From positions 1 through 64,000 of the forward strand of contig JAWKHI010000038.1 in NCBI GenBank assembly GCA_041394885.1: a stretch of 64,000 nucleotides of DNA. The letters run 5' to 3'. The first letter of the stretch is position 1; each line of letters opens with the position of its first letter. The notes beneath the pieces were generated by a model. The model made no database searches, had not been told where the DNA came from, and saw nothing but the letters and a program-made list of their open reading frames with translations. A program made the position numbers and the translations under genes. Of this stretch, positions 41,575-49,111 are shown piece after piece. The DNA is from DSOI01 sp041394885. GTDB lineage: Bacteria > Acidobacteriota > Terriglobia > Bryobacterales > Bryobacteraceae.

Positions 41575-43144
41575 CCATGAGGACATCACACCCTCGAACG
41601 GAACAATTCTCAAAGCCGATTTTCTTGTCATCGGGGCCGGTGTCGCCGGACTGCGGGCGGCGATCGAACTTGCGCCCGCGGGCCAGGTGCTGGTGCTGGC
41701 CAAGGGCGAACCGAAGGAATCTTCGTCGGAATATGCACAGGGCGGCATCGCGGCGGCGCTGGCCGATGACGATGAGGTCTCGCTCCACGAACAGGATACG
41801 CTCGCGGCGGGCGACGGGTTGTGTGACCGGGACGCGGTGCACACGCTGGTGGAAGAGGGCCCGCGGGCAATCGAGGATCTCATCGCGTGGGGAGCCGAGT
41901 TTGACCGCGAGGGTCCGAAGCTTTCGTTCACGCGCGAAGGGGCGCACTCGCGCAACCGGATCCTGCACGCGCATGGCGATTCGACGGGGCGCGAAATCGT
42001 GCGGACGCTTTGGCAGAAAGCGAACACGTTCCCGACGATCCGAGTGCTCACGTTCACGGCGATCATCGAGTTGCTGGATCGCGACGGCGCGGTGACCGGG
42101 GCGCTGGCCTTCGACGCGTGGTCCGGCCAAGCGGTGTTCATTTCGGCGCGCGCCGTGCTGCTGGCCACCGGAGGGCTGGGGCGGGTGTATGCTGCGACGA
42201 CGAATCCGGACGTAGCCACCGGCGACGGCGTTGCGCTGGCCTACCGGGCGGGCGCGGAAGTAGCCGACATCGAATTCGTGCAATTCCATCCGACGGCGCT
42301 GCATCTGGCCGGTGCGCCCTGCTTCCTGCTGTCGGAAGCCTTGCGCGGCGAAGGGGCCTACTTGCGCAATGAGCAGGGAGAGCGGTTCATGAGCCGGTAT
42401 CACGAGTTGGGGGAGTTGGCTCCGCGTGATGTGGTGTCCCGTTCCATCGTGCAGGAAATTCAGCTGACGGGGTCCCAGGACGTTTTTCTCGATTTGACAC
42501 ACTTCGAGCCGGGACGAGTGAGCAAGCGGTTTCCGCGCATTTATGAGACATGTCTGCGATTCGGCATTGATTTGGCCACCACGCCGGCCCCGGTGCATCC
42601 AGCGGCGCACTATGCGATGGGTGGGGTCCGCACAGACCTGATGGGCCAGACCAGCGTACCGAATCTGTATGCAGCGGGAGAGGTGGCGGCGACGGGTGTC
42701 CATGGAGCGAACCGGCTGGCGAGCAACTCGCTGTTGGAAGGGCTGGTATTCGGAGCGCGAGCGGGGAAAGCCATGCGCGAGCAGGCGGGATTGCTGCGAT
42801 ATGAGCCGGATCCCGTGGAGGTGGCGCGGTTTCCGGAAATTTCAGAAGGCGAACTGAGAGCGCTCGCGTGGCGGGATCTGGGTGTAGTTCGCGAGGGGAA
42901 GACGCTGGAGGCGGCGATTGCAACGCTAGAGGGTACGCCGCTCGAGGCGCGGCAAACCGCACCGCGTCTGGACTACGAGGTCCGCAACATGCATCAATTG
43001 GCCCTGCTGATCGCGCGGTGCGCAGCCGCGCGGGAGGAGAGCCGGGGCGGACACTGGAGGATCGACTATCCAACCAAGTCGCCCCGGTTTCAAAAGCACT
43101 CCTCAATCCGGCTGAAGGAAACGGAAGTCAAGTTCCGGGATTGA
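41570..43144 (+). CDS. nadB: L-aspartate oxidase
   Basis: The 524-residue FAD enzyme oxidises aspartate to iminoaspartate for NAD synthesis. It has the N-terminal dinucleotide fold ADFLVIGAGVAGLRAAIELA, the SSSEYAQGGIAAALADDDEVS loop in shorter form (SEYAQGGIAAAL), HAHGDSTGREIV, QFHPTAL, and the conserved RLASNSLLEGLVFGARAGKA. The start is a TTG at 41570, because no ATG or GTG lies near the family N-terminus; it is not certain. A hairpin overlaps its stop. Confidence 0.92.
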   Translation: MYHEDITPSNGTILKADFLVIGAGVAGLRAAIELAPAGQVLVLAKGEPKESSSEYAQGGIAAALADDDEVSLHEQDTLAAGDGLCDRDAVHTLVEEGPRAIEDLIAWGAEFDREGPKLSFTREGAHSRNRILHAHGDSTGREIVRTLWQKANTFPTIRVLTFTAIIELLDRDGAVTGALAFDAWSGQAVFISARAVLLATGGLGRVYAATTNPDVATGDGVALAYRAGAEVADIEFVQFHPTALHLAGAPCFLLSEALRGEGAYLRNEQGERFMSRYHELGELAPRDVVSRSIVQEIQLTGSQDVFLDLTHFEPGRVSKRFPRIYETCLRFGIDLATTPAPVHPAAHYAMGGVRTDLMGQTSVPNLYAAGEVAATGVHGANRLASNSLLEGLVFGARAGKAMREQAGLLRYEPDPVEVARFPEISEGELRALAWRDLGVVREGKTLEAAIATLEGTPLEARQTAPRLDYEVRNMHQLALLIARCAAAREESRGGHWRIDYPTKSPRFQKHSSIRLKETEVKFRD

Positions 43145-43154
43145 GCCCGGAACT
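43131..43154. terminator. Stem-loop overlapping the nadB stop codon
   Basis: AGTTCCGGG (43131-43139) pairs perfectly with CCCGGAACT (43146-43154) over a 6-base loop that contains the TGA (43142-43144). It sits between convergent nadB and a PEP-CTERM gene and lacks a T-tract, like the stem-loop at 38855. Confidence 0.45.
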
Positions 43155-43168
43155 CGCGGTCATCTCAA

Positions 43169-43924
43169 CTACGCCCGTTTCCGGCGAAGCAGGGTTACGC
43201 CCGCCAACCCGAGGCTGAGCAGGACCATGGAACCCGGCTCCGGACTATTGGTTACGGGAGCCGATACGGTGACACCGGAAATAGCTCCCCCGACCACAGC
43301 ACTGTCGAACCGGATTTCGTCGGCGAAGATCCAGGCGTCGCGATAGAGGAGGCGGACGATGACGCGATCGGTGGAAAGCCCGGTGACGTCGAGGTCATAC
43401 CATTTGGGATCGGAGGTGACCGGATCTACGAGATTGAACAGCTTGGAATAGGTGAACACGCCGGCGGTTTCACCGAGAACCTCCACCGCAAGCGGCGGAC
43501 GCACTCCGCCGAAACCATTGGAGTCGTCCACGTGGACGCTCAGTGTGCCGAAGGGTTGGCTTGCTCCAAACAGAAAGGTAAACCGCGGATTTTCACCCAG
43601 ACCGGGGTGGCAATTGGGGTCAACACCCACCAAGCAACGGTTCCCGCTCAGGTCAAAGGGAATCACGAGCCAACCCACCCATGGGGCGGCGTTCTCAAAC
43701 CAGTTGGTTGTCACCGTGGCGCCATCGGTCAACTGACCGGTACCGCCCGACAGCGTGGCATAGGGCGTCGTTGTGCTGCCGACACCCGAATAGCTGTCGT
43801 CATAATAGGTGAAGAAACCCGTCCCACCATTGGGGCCGGTGTACGACGTAGGAAGAATCGGTGCGCCCCAAGCTGCGAGAACGAATATCAGGGCACACGA
43901 ACAGCGAACGAACGTTTTTCTCAT
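43169..43924 (-). CDS. PEP-CTERM sorting-signal protein 3
   Basis: The 251-residue exported protein has a signal peptide (CSCALIFVLAAWGAP) and a PEP-CTERM end: SPEPGSMVLLSLGLAGVTLL then RRKRA. The middle is a beta-rich domain with two Cys (GNRCLVGVDPNCHPG) and aromatic-rich strands such as RVIVRLLYRDAWIFADEIRF, which suggests a jelly-roll-like surface protein. A GGAGGAG site precedes the start (13 bases). The function is unknown. Confidence 0.88.
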   Translation of the reverse strand: MRKTFVRCSCALIFVLAAWGAPILPTSYTGPNGGTGFFTYYDDSYSGVGSTTTPYATLSGGTGQLTDGATVTTNWFENAAPWVGWLVIPFDLSGNRCLVGVDPNCHPGLGENPRFTFLFGASQPFGTLSVHVDDSNGFGGVRPPLAVEVLGETAGVFTYSKLFNLVDPVTSDPKWYDLDVTGLSTDRVIVRLLYRDAWIFADEIRFDSAVVGGAISGVTVSAPVTNSPEPGSMVLLSLGLAGVTLLRRKRA

Positions 43925-44075
43925 CTCTTTTTACCTGCTCCTCCAAGCCGGCTAGTACTACGCACCGGGCTACTGATTCTTATAACGCGTCCTAGGACTA
44001 AAGTAAAGTCCCCCCGCTCCGCCAGATCAATATTTGAGCCCAAACGGGGGGAGCCGATGCCAGGCGGGATGCCGC

Positions 44076-44081
44076 TACAAT
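44076..44081 (+). promoter_or_regulatory. TACAAT -10-like box at the hslV start
   Basis: TACAAT overlaps the ATG of hslV (44080) and lies exactly 7 bases before the in-frame GTG at 44089. This suggests leaderless initiation at the GTG. Confidence 0.4.
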
Positions 44082-44631
44082 GGAACGAGTGTCTCGACAA
44101 CGTATTCGTTCCACAACGATCCTGTGTGTGCGCCGGAACGGCAAGGTGGTGATGGCGGGCGATGGCCAGGTAACCATGGGCGGCGAAGTTCTCAAGGATT
44201 CCGCCAACAAACTGCGCCGTCTTTATAAAGATCAGATTCTAGCAGGCTTCGCGGGATCCACCGCGGACGCGTTCTCCCTGTTCGCGCGTTTCGAGTCCAA
44301 GCTCGAACAGCACGGAGGCAACCTCTCGCGGAGCGTGGTGGAACTGGCGAAGGACTGGAGGACCGATCGTGTTCTCAGGCACTTGGAGGCCCTGCTGCTG
44401 GTAGCCGATACCCGGAACAGTTATCTGGTGAGCGGCACCGGAGACGTTATAGAACCCGACGCCGACGTGGCTTCTATCGGTTCGGGAGGCGGTTTTGCGA
44501 AAGCGGCGGCTGTTGCGTTGTTTGAAAACACAGAGCTAGAGGCGCGAGCGATCGCGGAGAAAGCAATGAAGATCGCGGGCGAGATCTGTATCTACACGAA
44601 TCTACAGATTCGCTACGAGGAACTGGGCTAA
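44080..44631 (+). CDS. hslV: ATP-dependent protease subunit HslV (ClpQ)
   Basis: The 183-residue proteasome-like peptidase has its catalytic threonine in RSTTILCVRRNGKVVMAGDG. About 11-12 residues precede it and must be removed, unlike E. coli HslV where only Met is removed. Other landmarks are VTMGGEVLKDSANKLRRLY and IGSGGGFAKAAAVALFE. An in-frame GTG at 44089, three codons in, has TACAAT 7 bases upstream and would shorten the leader to about eight residues. It forms a complex with HslU, encoded 5 bases downstream. Confidence 0.93.
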   Translation: MERVSRQRIRSTTILCVRRNGKVVMAGDGQVTMGGEVLKDSANKLRRLYKDQILAGFAGSTADAFSLFARFESKLEQHGGNLSRSVVELAKDWRTDRVLRHLEALLLVADTRNSYLVSGTGDVIEPDADVASIGSGGGFAKAAAVALFENTELEARAIAEKAMKIAGEICIYTNLQIRYEELG

Positions 44632-44636
44632 CGATC

Positions 44637-45995
44637 ATGGTGATTTACCTTCCCTCCCAATCCACGGGCGAATCCCCCCAATTGGATGAGCTTACACCCC
44701 GCGAAATAGTTGCCGAGATGGACAAATATGTTATCGGCCAGGCCGATGCAAAGAAGGCGGTGGCGATCGCGCTTCGGAACCGGATCCGGCGTCAAAAGCT
44801 GGAACCCGACATGGCCGATGAAGTGATGCCCAAGAACATCCTGATGATCGGCCCCACCGGGGTTGGCAAGACGGAGCTGGCGCGGCGGCTGGCCAAGCTT
44901 GCCAATTCGCCCTTTCTGAAAGTGGAAGCGAGTAAGTTCACCGAGGTGGGCTACGTCGGGCGTGACGTCGAATCCATGATTCGGGATCTGGTGGAGATCT
45001 CGATCGATATGGTGCGGGACGAGAAATTGGACGAGGTGGCGGAGCGGGCCGAACGGAACGCGGAGGAGCGGCTGCTGGACCTGTTGATGCCACCGCAACC
45101 GGAGTCCACCGACAGCGTGGAGCGGACGCGGGACAAGCTGCGGGAGCGGCTGCGCGCGGGCAAACTGGATGACCGCACCGTGGAAATCGACGTAAAGGAA
45201 CGCGGACCGACGTTCGAGATCACCACGAACATGGGCGTGGAAGAGATGGACGTCAACCTGAAGGACATGATCCCGAGCCTTTTCGCGCCACGGTCGCGGA
45301 AGCGCAAGATGCGGGTGGGCGAGGCGCTCGAGTACCTGATCCAGGAAGAAGAGCAGAAGCTGGTGGACATGGATCAGGTGACGCGCACCGCCATCGAGCG
45401 TGTGGAGCGCAATGGGATTATCTTTCTCGACGAAGTGGACAAGATTGCCGGACGCGAGGGCGGGCAGGGTCCGGACGTGAGCCGCGAGGGCGTGCAGCGC
45501 GACATTCTGCCGATCGTGGAAGGCACGACGGTGAACACGCGCTACGGCTTCGTCCGTACGGACCACATTCTGTTCATCGCCGCCGGGGCGTTTCACGTGT
45601 CCAAGCCGAGTGACCTGATTCCGGAACTGCAGGGACGGTTCCCGATCCGGGTGGAGTTGCAGTCACTGAGCGAAGCCGATTTTATCCGGATCTTGAAGGA
45701 GCCGAAGAACGCGCTGGTGAAGCAGTACACCGCACTGCTCGAGACCGAGGGGATCCACCTTACCTTCACAGAGGATTCGCTAGAAGAGATCGCGCGGATG
45801 GCGGCGGCGGTGAATCGCGATACCGAGAACATCGGCGCGCGGCGGCTGCACACGATCATGGAGAAGGTGCTCGAGGAGATTTCCTTCGCGGGCCCCGATC
45901 TGAAGAAGAAGAACATTCGCATCGACGCCAACTACGTGCGGGAGCAATTGAGCGCGATTGTGAAGGATCAGGACCTGAGCCGGTATATCCTGTGA
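44637..45995 (+). CDS. hslU: ATP-dependent protease ATPase subunit HslU (ClpY)
   Basis: The 452-residue AAA+ unfoldase feeds proteins to HslV. It has LTPREIVAEMDKYVIGQADA near the start, Walker A GPTGVGKTELARRLAK (about 66-81), the pore segment in FTEVGYVGRDVESMIRDL, the I-domain (about 120-240), Walker B IIFLDEVDKIAG, and the C-terminal NIGARRLHTIMEKVLEE with a tail ending SRYIL, which docks into HslV. The length is normal. It overlaps the next gene by 4 bases (GTGA). Confidence 0.96.
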   Translation: MVIYLPSQSTGESPQLDELTPREIVAEMDKYVIGQADAKKAVAIALRNRIRRQKLEPDMADEVMPKNILMIGPTGVGKTELARRLAKLANSPFLKVEASKFTEVGYVGRDVESMIRDLVEISIDMVRDEKLDEVAERAERNAEERLLDLLMPPQPESTDSVERTRDKLRERLRAGKLDDRTVEIDVKERGPTFEITTNMGVEEMDVNLKDMIPSLFAPRSRKRKMRVGEALEYLIQEEEQKLVDMDQVTRTAIERVERNGIIFLDEVDKIAGREGGQGPDVSREGVQRDILPIVEGTTVNTRYGFVRTDHILFIAAGAFHVSKPSDLIPELQGRFPIRVELQSLSEADFIRILKEPKNALVKQYTALLETEGIHLTFTEDSLEEIARMAAAVNRDTENIGARRLHTIMEKVLEEISFAGPDLKKKNIRIDANYVREQLSAIVKDQDLSRYIL

Positions 45996-46927
45996 AACCG
46001 GCGGGCATTGTCTGCTTGGCGGCCGTGGTTACGGGCTGCGGATACGTTGGGGATCCGCAACCACCGGCCCTACACATTCCGGCCCCGATCCTGGATCTGG
46101 CGGCGATGCAAACGGGCGATTCCATTCGTGTCCGCTTCACGGTGCCCGATCGCACCACCGACGGGCTGCCGATGGCTTCGGTGGAAGCGGTAGACCTTCG
46201 ATTCGATGAGGAACCCGTCGCGGTGACGGCCACCGAGCCCGGTCCGATCGAGGTGCGGGTGCCGCTGGCACCCTGGGTGGGCAAACAGATCCGGATTCAA
46301 GTGCGAGTGGCGTCGGACAAGGGGCGATGGTCAGAAAATCCGGCTGTGGTGGATTTGACGGCGATCGCCGCGCTTGCGCCTCCGGCGAACGTCACCGCGG
46401 AGTCCGACCCGCGGGGGCTGCGTCTTCGATGGACGGCGGTGCCGGGTGGCTCCGTGGTGGTGAGCCGAAGGAATCCGGCGACGGCGCAGTTTGACGATGT
46501 GGAACGAGTGTCCGGCGATACATGGGTGGATTCCGGAGCGCCCTATGGCACGCCCCAAACCTACCGGGTGCGAGCCACCGCGCCGGCCGGGGCATCATGG
46601 GCGGACAGCGAGTTCTCGCCTGAGATCGCGTTCACGCCGGTAGACAGTTTCGCGCCGGCGACGCCCACGAAACTGGCGGCGGTGGCAGGGCTCAATGCGA
46701 TCGAACTGGCGTGGGAGCAATCCCCGGAGCCCGACACCGCGGGCTACCAGGTGTACCGGGCGGGCGAGGAAGGGGAATTCGAGCGGTTGGGAGAGCGGAC
46801 GGCGGCGGCCAGTTACAGCGACTCGAAGGTGGAAAGCGGGAAGACCTACCGCTACGCGGTCACCGCGGTCGACACCGCCGGGAACGAGAGCGCGCGATCA
46901 GAGCCGCTGGCGGCCACAGCGCCATGA
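45992..46927 (+). CDS. Lipoprotein with fibronectin type III domains
   Basis: The 311-residue protein has a signal peptide ending in a lipobox (VTGC, Cys16), then about three Fn3-like beta domains, best seen at NAIELAWEQSPEPDTAGYQV and RYAVTAVDTAGNESA. The function is likely adhesion or scaffolding outside the cell. The start is GTG, overlapping the hslU stop (GTGA), and it overlaps tadA by 4 bases. Translation therefore links an exported lipoprotein to the hslVU protease and a tRNA enzyme. Confidence 0.82.
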   Translation: MKPAGIVCLAAVVTGCGYVGDPQPPALHIPAPILDLAAMQTGDSIRVRFTVPDRTTDGLPMASVEAVDLRFDEEPVAVTATEPGPIEVRVPLAPWVGKQIRIQVRVASDKGRWSENPAVVDLTAIAALAPPANVTAESDPRGLRLRWTAVPGGSVVVSRRNPATAQFDDVERVSGDTWVDSGAPYGTPQTYRVRATAPAGASWADSEFSPEIAFTPVDSFAPATPTKLAAVAGLNAIELAWEQSPEPDTAGYQVYRAGEEGEFERLGERTAAASYSDSKVESGKTYRYAVTAVDTAGNESARSEPLAATAP

Positions 46928-47454
46928 CGGACCAAGTCCGGTTCATGCGCGCGGCGCTCGACGAGGCGCGTCGCGGCGAGCAGGCGGGGGAGGTTCCGGT
47001 GGGGGCCGTGATCGTAGCAGGCGGAGAGATCGTCTCCCGCGCGCACAATCAGCCTATCGGGCAGTGCGATCCAACCGCGCACGCCGAAATTCTGGCACTG
47101 CGCGAGGCGGGCCGGCGGCTGGGCAACTACCGGCTCGAGCAAGCGGATCTGTATGTGACGCTCGAACCCTGCGCGATGTGCGCGGGGGCGTTGGTGAACG
47201 CCCGCATCCGGCGCGTGGTGTTTGGATGCCGCGATCTGCGATTCGGAGGGATGCGAAGCAAATTTCAGATCGCGGACTCAGATCTGTTGAATCACAAAGT
47301 GGAAATCGTGGAGGGGGTGCTGGGCGGCGAATGCCAAGCCTTGCTGCAGGAGTTCTTCCAGCGGCGCCGGGAGGAGGCTATGGCCCCGGCGTCTGAAACC
47401 GGAAGTCGCACACCGGCCAGGGAGCGAAGCTCATCTGAAGATCGCCGCGATTGA
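46924..47454 (+). CDS. tadA: tRNA-specific adenosine deaminase TadA
   Basis: The 176-residue enzyme deaminates A34 to inosine in tRNA-Arg(ACG). Catalytic and zinc residues are in PTAHAEILAL (His and Glu) and EPCAMCAGALV (two Cys). Start ATG at 46924 overlaps the lipoprotein stop by 4 bases. The last ~24 residues (after FFQRRREEAM) are Ser/Arg-rich, not typical, and overlap by 77 bases the convergent gene on the other strand. Confidence 0.93.
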   Translation: MTDQVRFMRAALDEARRGEQAGEVPVGAVIVAGGEIVSRAHNQPIGQCDPTAHAEILALREAGRRLGNYRLEQADLYVTLEPCAMCAGALVNARIRRVVFGCRDLRFGGMRSKFQIADSDLLNHKVEIVEGVLGGECQALLQEFFQRRREEAMAPASETGSRTPARERSSSEDRRD

Positions 47455-47827
47455 CCCAGAGGGGCACTGGCTCAGCGTTGCCGAACTTCACGGTCTGGAT
47501 AATGCCATTGCGGCAATGTTGCGACTTCACAATCTGCAAGGCGTTCATGTCGTTCTTGGGACCCCAATCCGATAGGAACTTCTCGTAGTTGTAGTCGCGG
47601 CACGGTTTCTCCTGCGTACAGCCCCAGAGCGCATAGGCGGCTGCGTATTGCTGGGTACGGAGAAGCTCGAAGAAATGTTTGGCCTGCTGCTTCTCGCGAT
47701 AGTCCCTGAAGAGGAAATAGCCGGCCAATCCAACGACGAAAATGACGCCGAGGGCCATCAAGAGGCGGTTGCGGATTCGCTCCCGCCGTTCATCGCCCTG
47801 GCCGTAGCCTTCGAGGTAGTTGCTCAT
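47378..47827 (-). CDS. Single-pass membrane protein of unknown function
   Basis: The 149-residue protein starts MSNYLEGYGQGDERRERIRN, then one membrane helix (LLMALGVIFVVGLAGYFLF, about 25-43), and an outer domain with four Cys (LWGCTQEKPCRD, KSQHCRNG, WPVCDF) that may form disulfides. I do not recognise the family. Its 3' end overlaps tadA by 77 bases. The start at 47827 fits the helix topology; the frame is open 25 codons further upstream. Confidence 0.65.
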   Translation of the reverse strand: MSNYLEGYGQGDERRERIRNRLLMALGVIFVVGLAGYFLFRDYREKQQAKHFFELLRTQQYAAAYALWGCTQEKPCRDYNYEKFLSDWGPKNDMNALQIVKSQHCRNGIIQTVKFGNAEPVPLWVNRGDLQMSFAPWPVCDFRFQTPGP

Positions 47828-47921
47828 CGCGATTCCCTTCGTGCCGTGCCACTGGTTTCCAGCCCGCTGCGGCGCCAAACCGATCCGCAGGCCGATCCCC
47901 AACGTGATGGAGCCTCCGAGC

Positions 47922-48449
47922 TTACGGGGCCGGCGGATGAGCCTTGTCGTAGGCCGCGGTGGCGTCCTTGGTTATGTCGAGTGCGGGCTTGGAATAGATC
48001 GTGGTGCTAACATCCACCACCACGTCGAGGCCCTTCTCTTCCGCCAGTTTCTGAATGACGGTTCTCATCTTCTGAGAGGCGACGCCGAGGATGTCGTTGC
48101 GTTCACGCTCCACTTCTTCCTGCAGGTCCTGCCGGAGCCGCTCTGCTTCCTTCTGCTTCTTGGTCCCCTGAGCGATCAGCTCGGCTTCGCCCTGCGCGCT
48201 CAGCTTCCCCTGCATGGTTTGTAGCTGCCGTTGGACCTCTGCCATCTCACGGGTGAGCAAGTCGAGCTTCTCTTGGCGCGGCTTGAACTTGGCCTCCATT
48301 TCGGCCTGGGCCTTTTTCAAGTCCCCGGTGTCGAGCATGGCTTTCTGCGTGTCGATAACGCCCATCTTGACTTGGGCGGTGGCCGGGGGAGCCGTCAGGA
48401 GGGCGGCGAAGGCACAAGCGCCGATTGTGGATAACAAATAGCGTGACAT
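47922..48449 (-). CDS. OmpH/Skp-family periplasmic chaperone
   Basis: The 175-residue protein has a signal peptide (cut after TAQ near residue 26) and the Skp/OmpH pattern: KMGVIDTQKAMLDTGDLKKA, a long Lys/Glu/Gln-rich coiled-coil arm (about 45-130), and the closing VVVDVSTTIYSKPALDITKD. Skp trimers carry unfolded outer-membrane proteins across the periplasm. No bamA or lpx genes are adjacent. It precedes the single-pass membrane protein by 94 bases on the same strand. Confidence 0.87.
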   Translation of the reverse strand: MSRYLLSTIGACAFAALLTAPPATAQVKMGVIDTQKAMLDTGDLKKAQAEMEAKFKPRQEKLDLLTREMAEVQRQLQTMQGKLSAQGEAELIAQGTKKQKEAERLRQDLQEEVERERNDILGVASQKMRTVIQKLAEEKGLDVVVDVSTTIYSKPALDITKDATAAYDKAHPPAP

Positions 48450-48604
48450 GGATTTTCTTTAACCTCTACGATAAGCCAGCTCCCAGGCTGTTAGGGCCTG
48501 TAGCGGTGGATTGCAACCGGCGGACGAGCGCACCGGCCCAGGTCCTAGCCAGGGTCAGTGGTTTTAGACGCACCCGCAGGGCAATAAGTTTCAGACTAAC
48601 ACAA

Positions 48605-49111
48605 TCATTGGGTTTCGACGTATCGCTTGAGTCCGGCTGCAATTGCGGCGATCTCGTCGCCTGGGCGGGCGAGAACGCGCGCGACCAGGCGGGTGAGCGG
48701 CGGCGCCACTTCGAGGTGGCTGCGGATGGTTAATCGCGTGCCCTCCTCCACTTCTTCGAGCTGGAACGAGAACCGTCCCCAGTAGGGCAGGTCCCGCTCA
48801 ACCTGGGACGCTTCCACGAAGCGGCCGAGTTGAAACTGGGTCACTTCATAGGTGGCGACAAAACCGTCCTTGAAGAAGCCACGCCATTTGGTGGGGCTCA
48901 ACATCTCCGCCTTGGAAAACTCGGGGTGCCACTGCGGAACCGAGTCATAGTCGGTAACGGCCAACCAAACGTCGAGGGGAGGCCTGTGAATAATAGTCTG
49001 GGTGGTGGAATCGAAGCTGCGATCCAAGGACGAGCCCACGCCCCAAGCGACAGCCGCCACAACAGCAAGCCCCGCCAGACCCAAGACGATGGACCGTTGC
49101 GTCCGCGTCAC
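48605..49111 (-). CDS. SRPBCC-type (START-like) membrane-anchored protein
   Basis: The 168-residue protein has an N-terminal membrane helix (IVLGLAGLAVVAAVAWGVG) and an SRPBCC fold with the family segment IIHRPPLDVWLAVTDYDSVP and a long closing helix (about 140-165). It may bind a hydrophobic ligand. It overlaps the phosphatase gene upstream by 4 bases (ATGA), so the two share an mRNA. The function is unknown. Confidence 0.78.
   Translation of the reverse strand: MTRTQRSIVLGLAGLAVVAAVAWGVGSSLDRSFDSTTQTIIHRPPLDVWLAVTDYDSVPQWHPEFSKAEMLSPTKWRGFFKDGFVATYEVTQFQLGRFVEASQVERDLPYWGRFSFQLEEVEEGTRLTIRSHLEVAPPLTRLVARVLARPGDEIAAIAAGLKRYVETQ

Noticed and set aside
41072..42703. 543-codon minus-strand ORF across nadB and aroB
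   Set aside because: Its composition is Arg-rich and it is out of frame with aroB; aroB and nadB explain the region.
44010..44051. CCCCCCG and CGGGGGG arms 28 bases apart, a possible large hairpin upstream of hslV
   Set aside because: The stem is only 7 bp of G/C with a long loop and no T-tract or conserved leader; not supported as a terminator or riboswitch.
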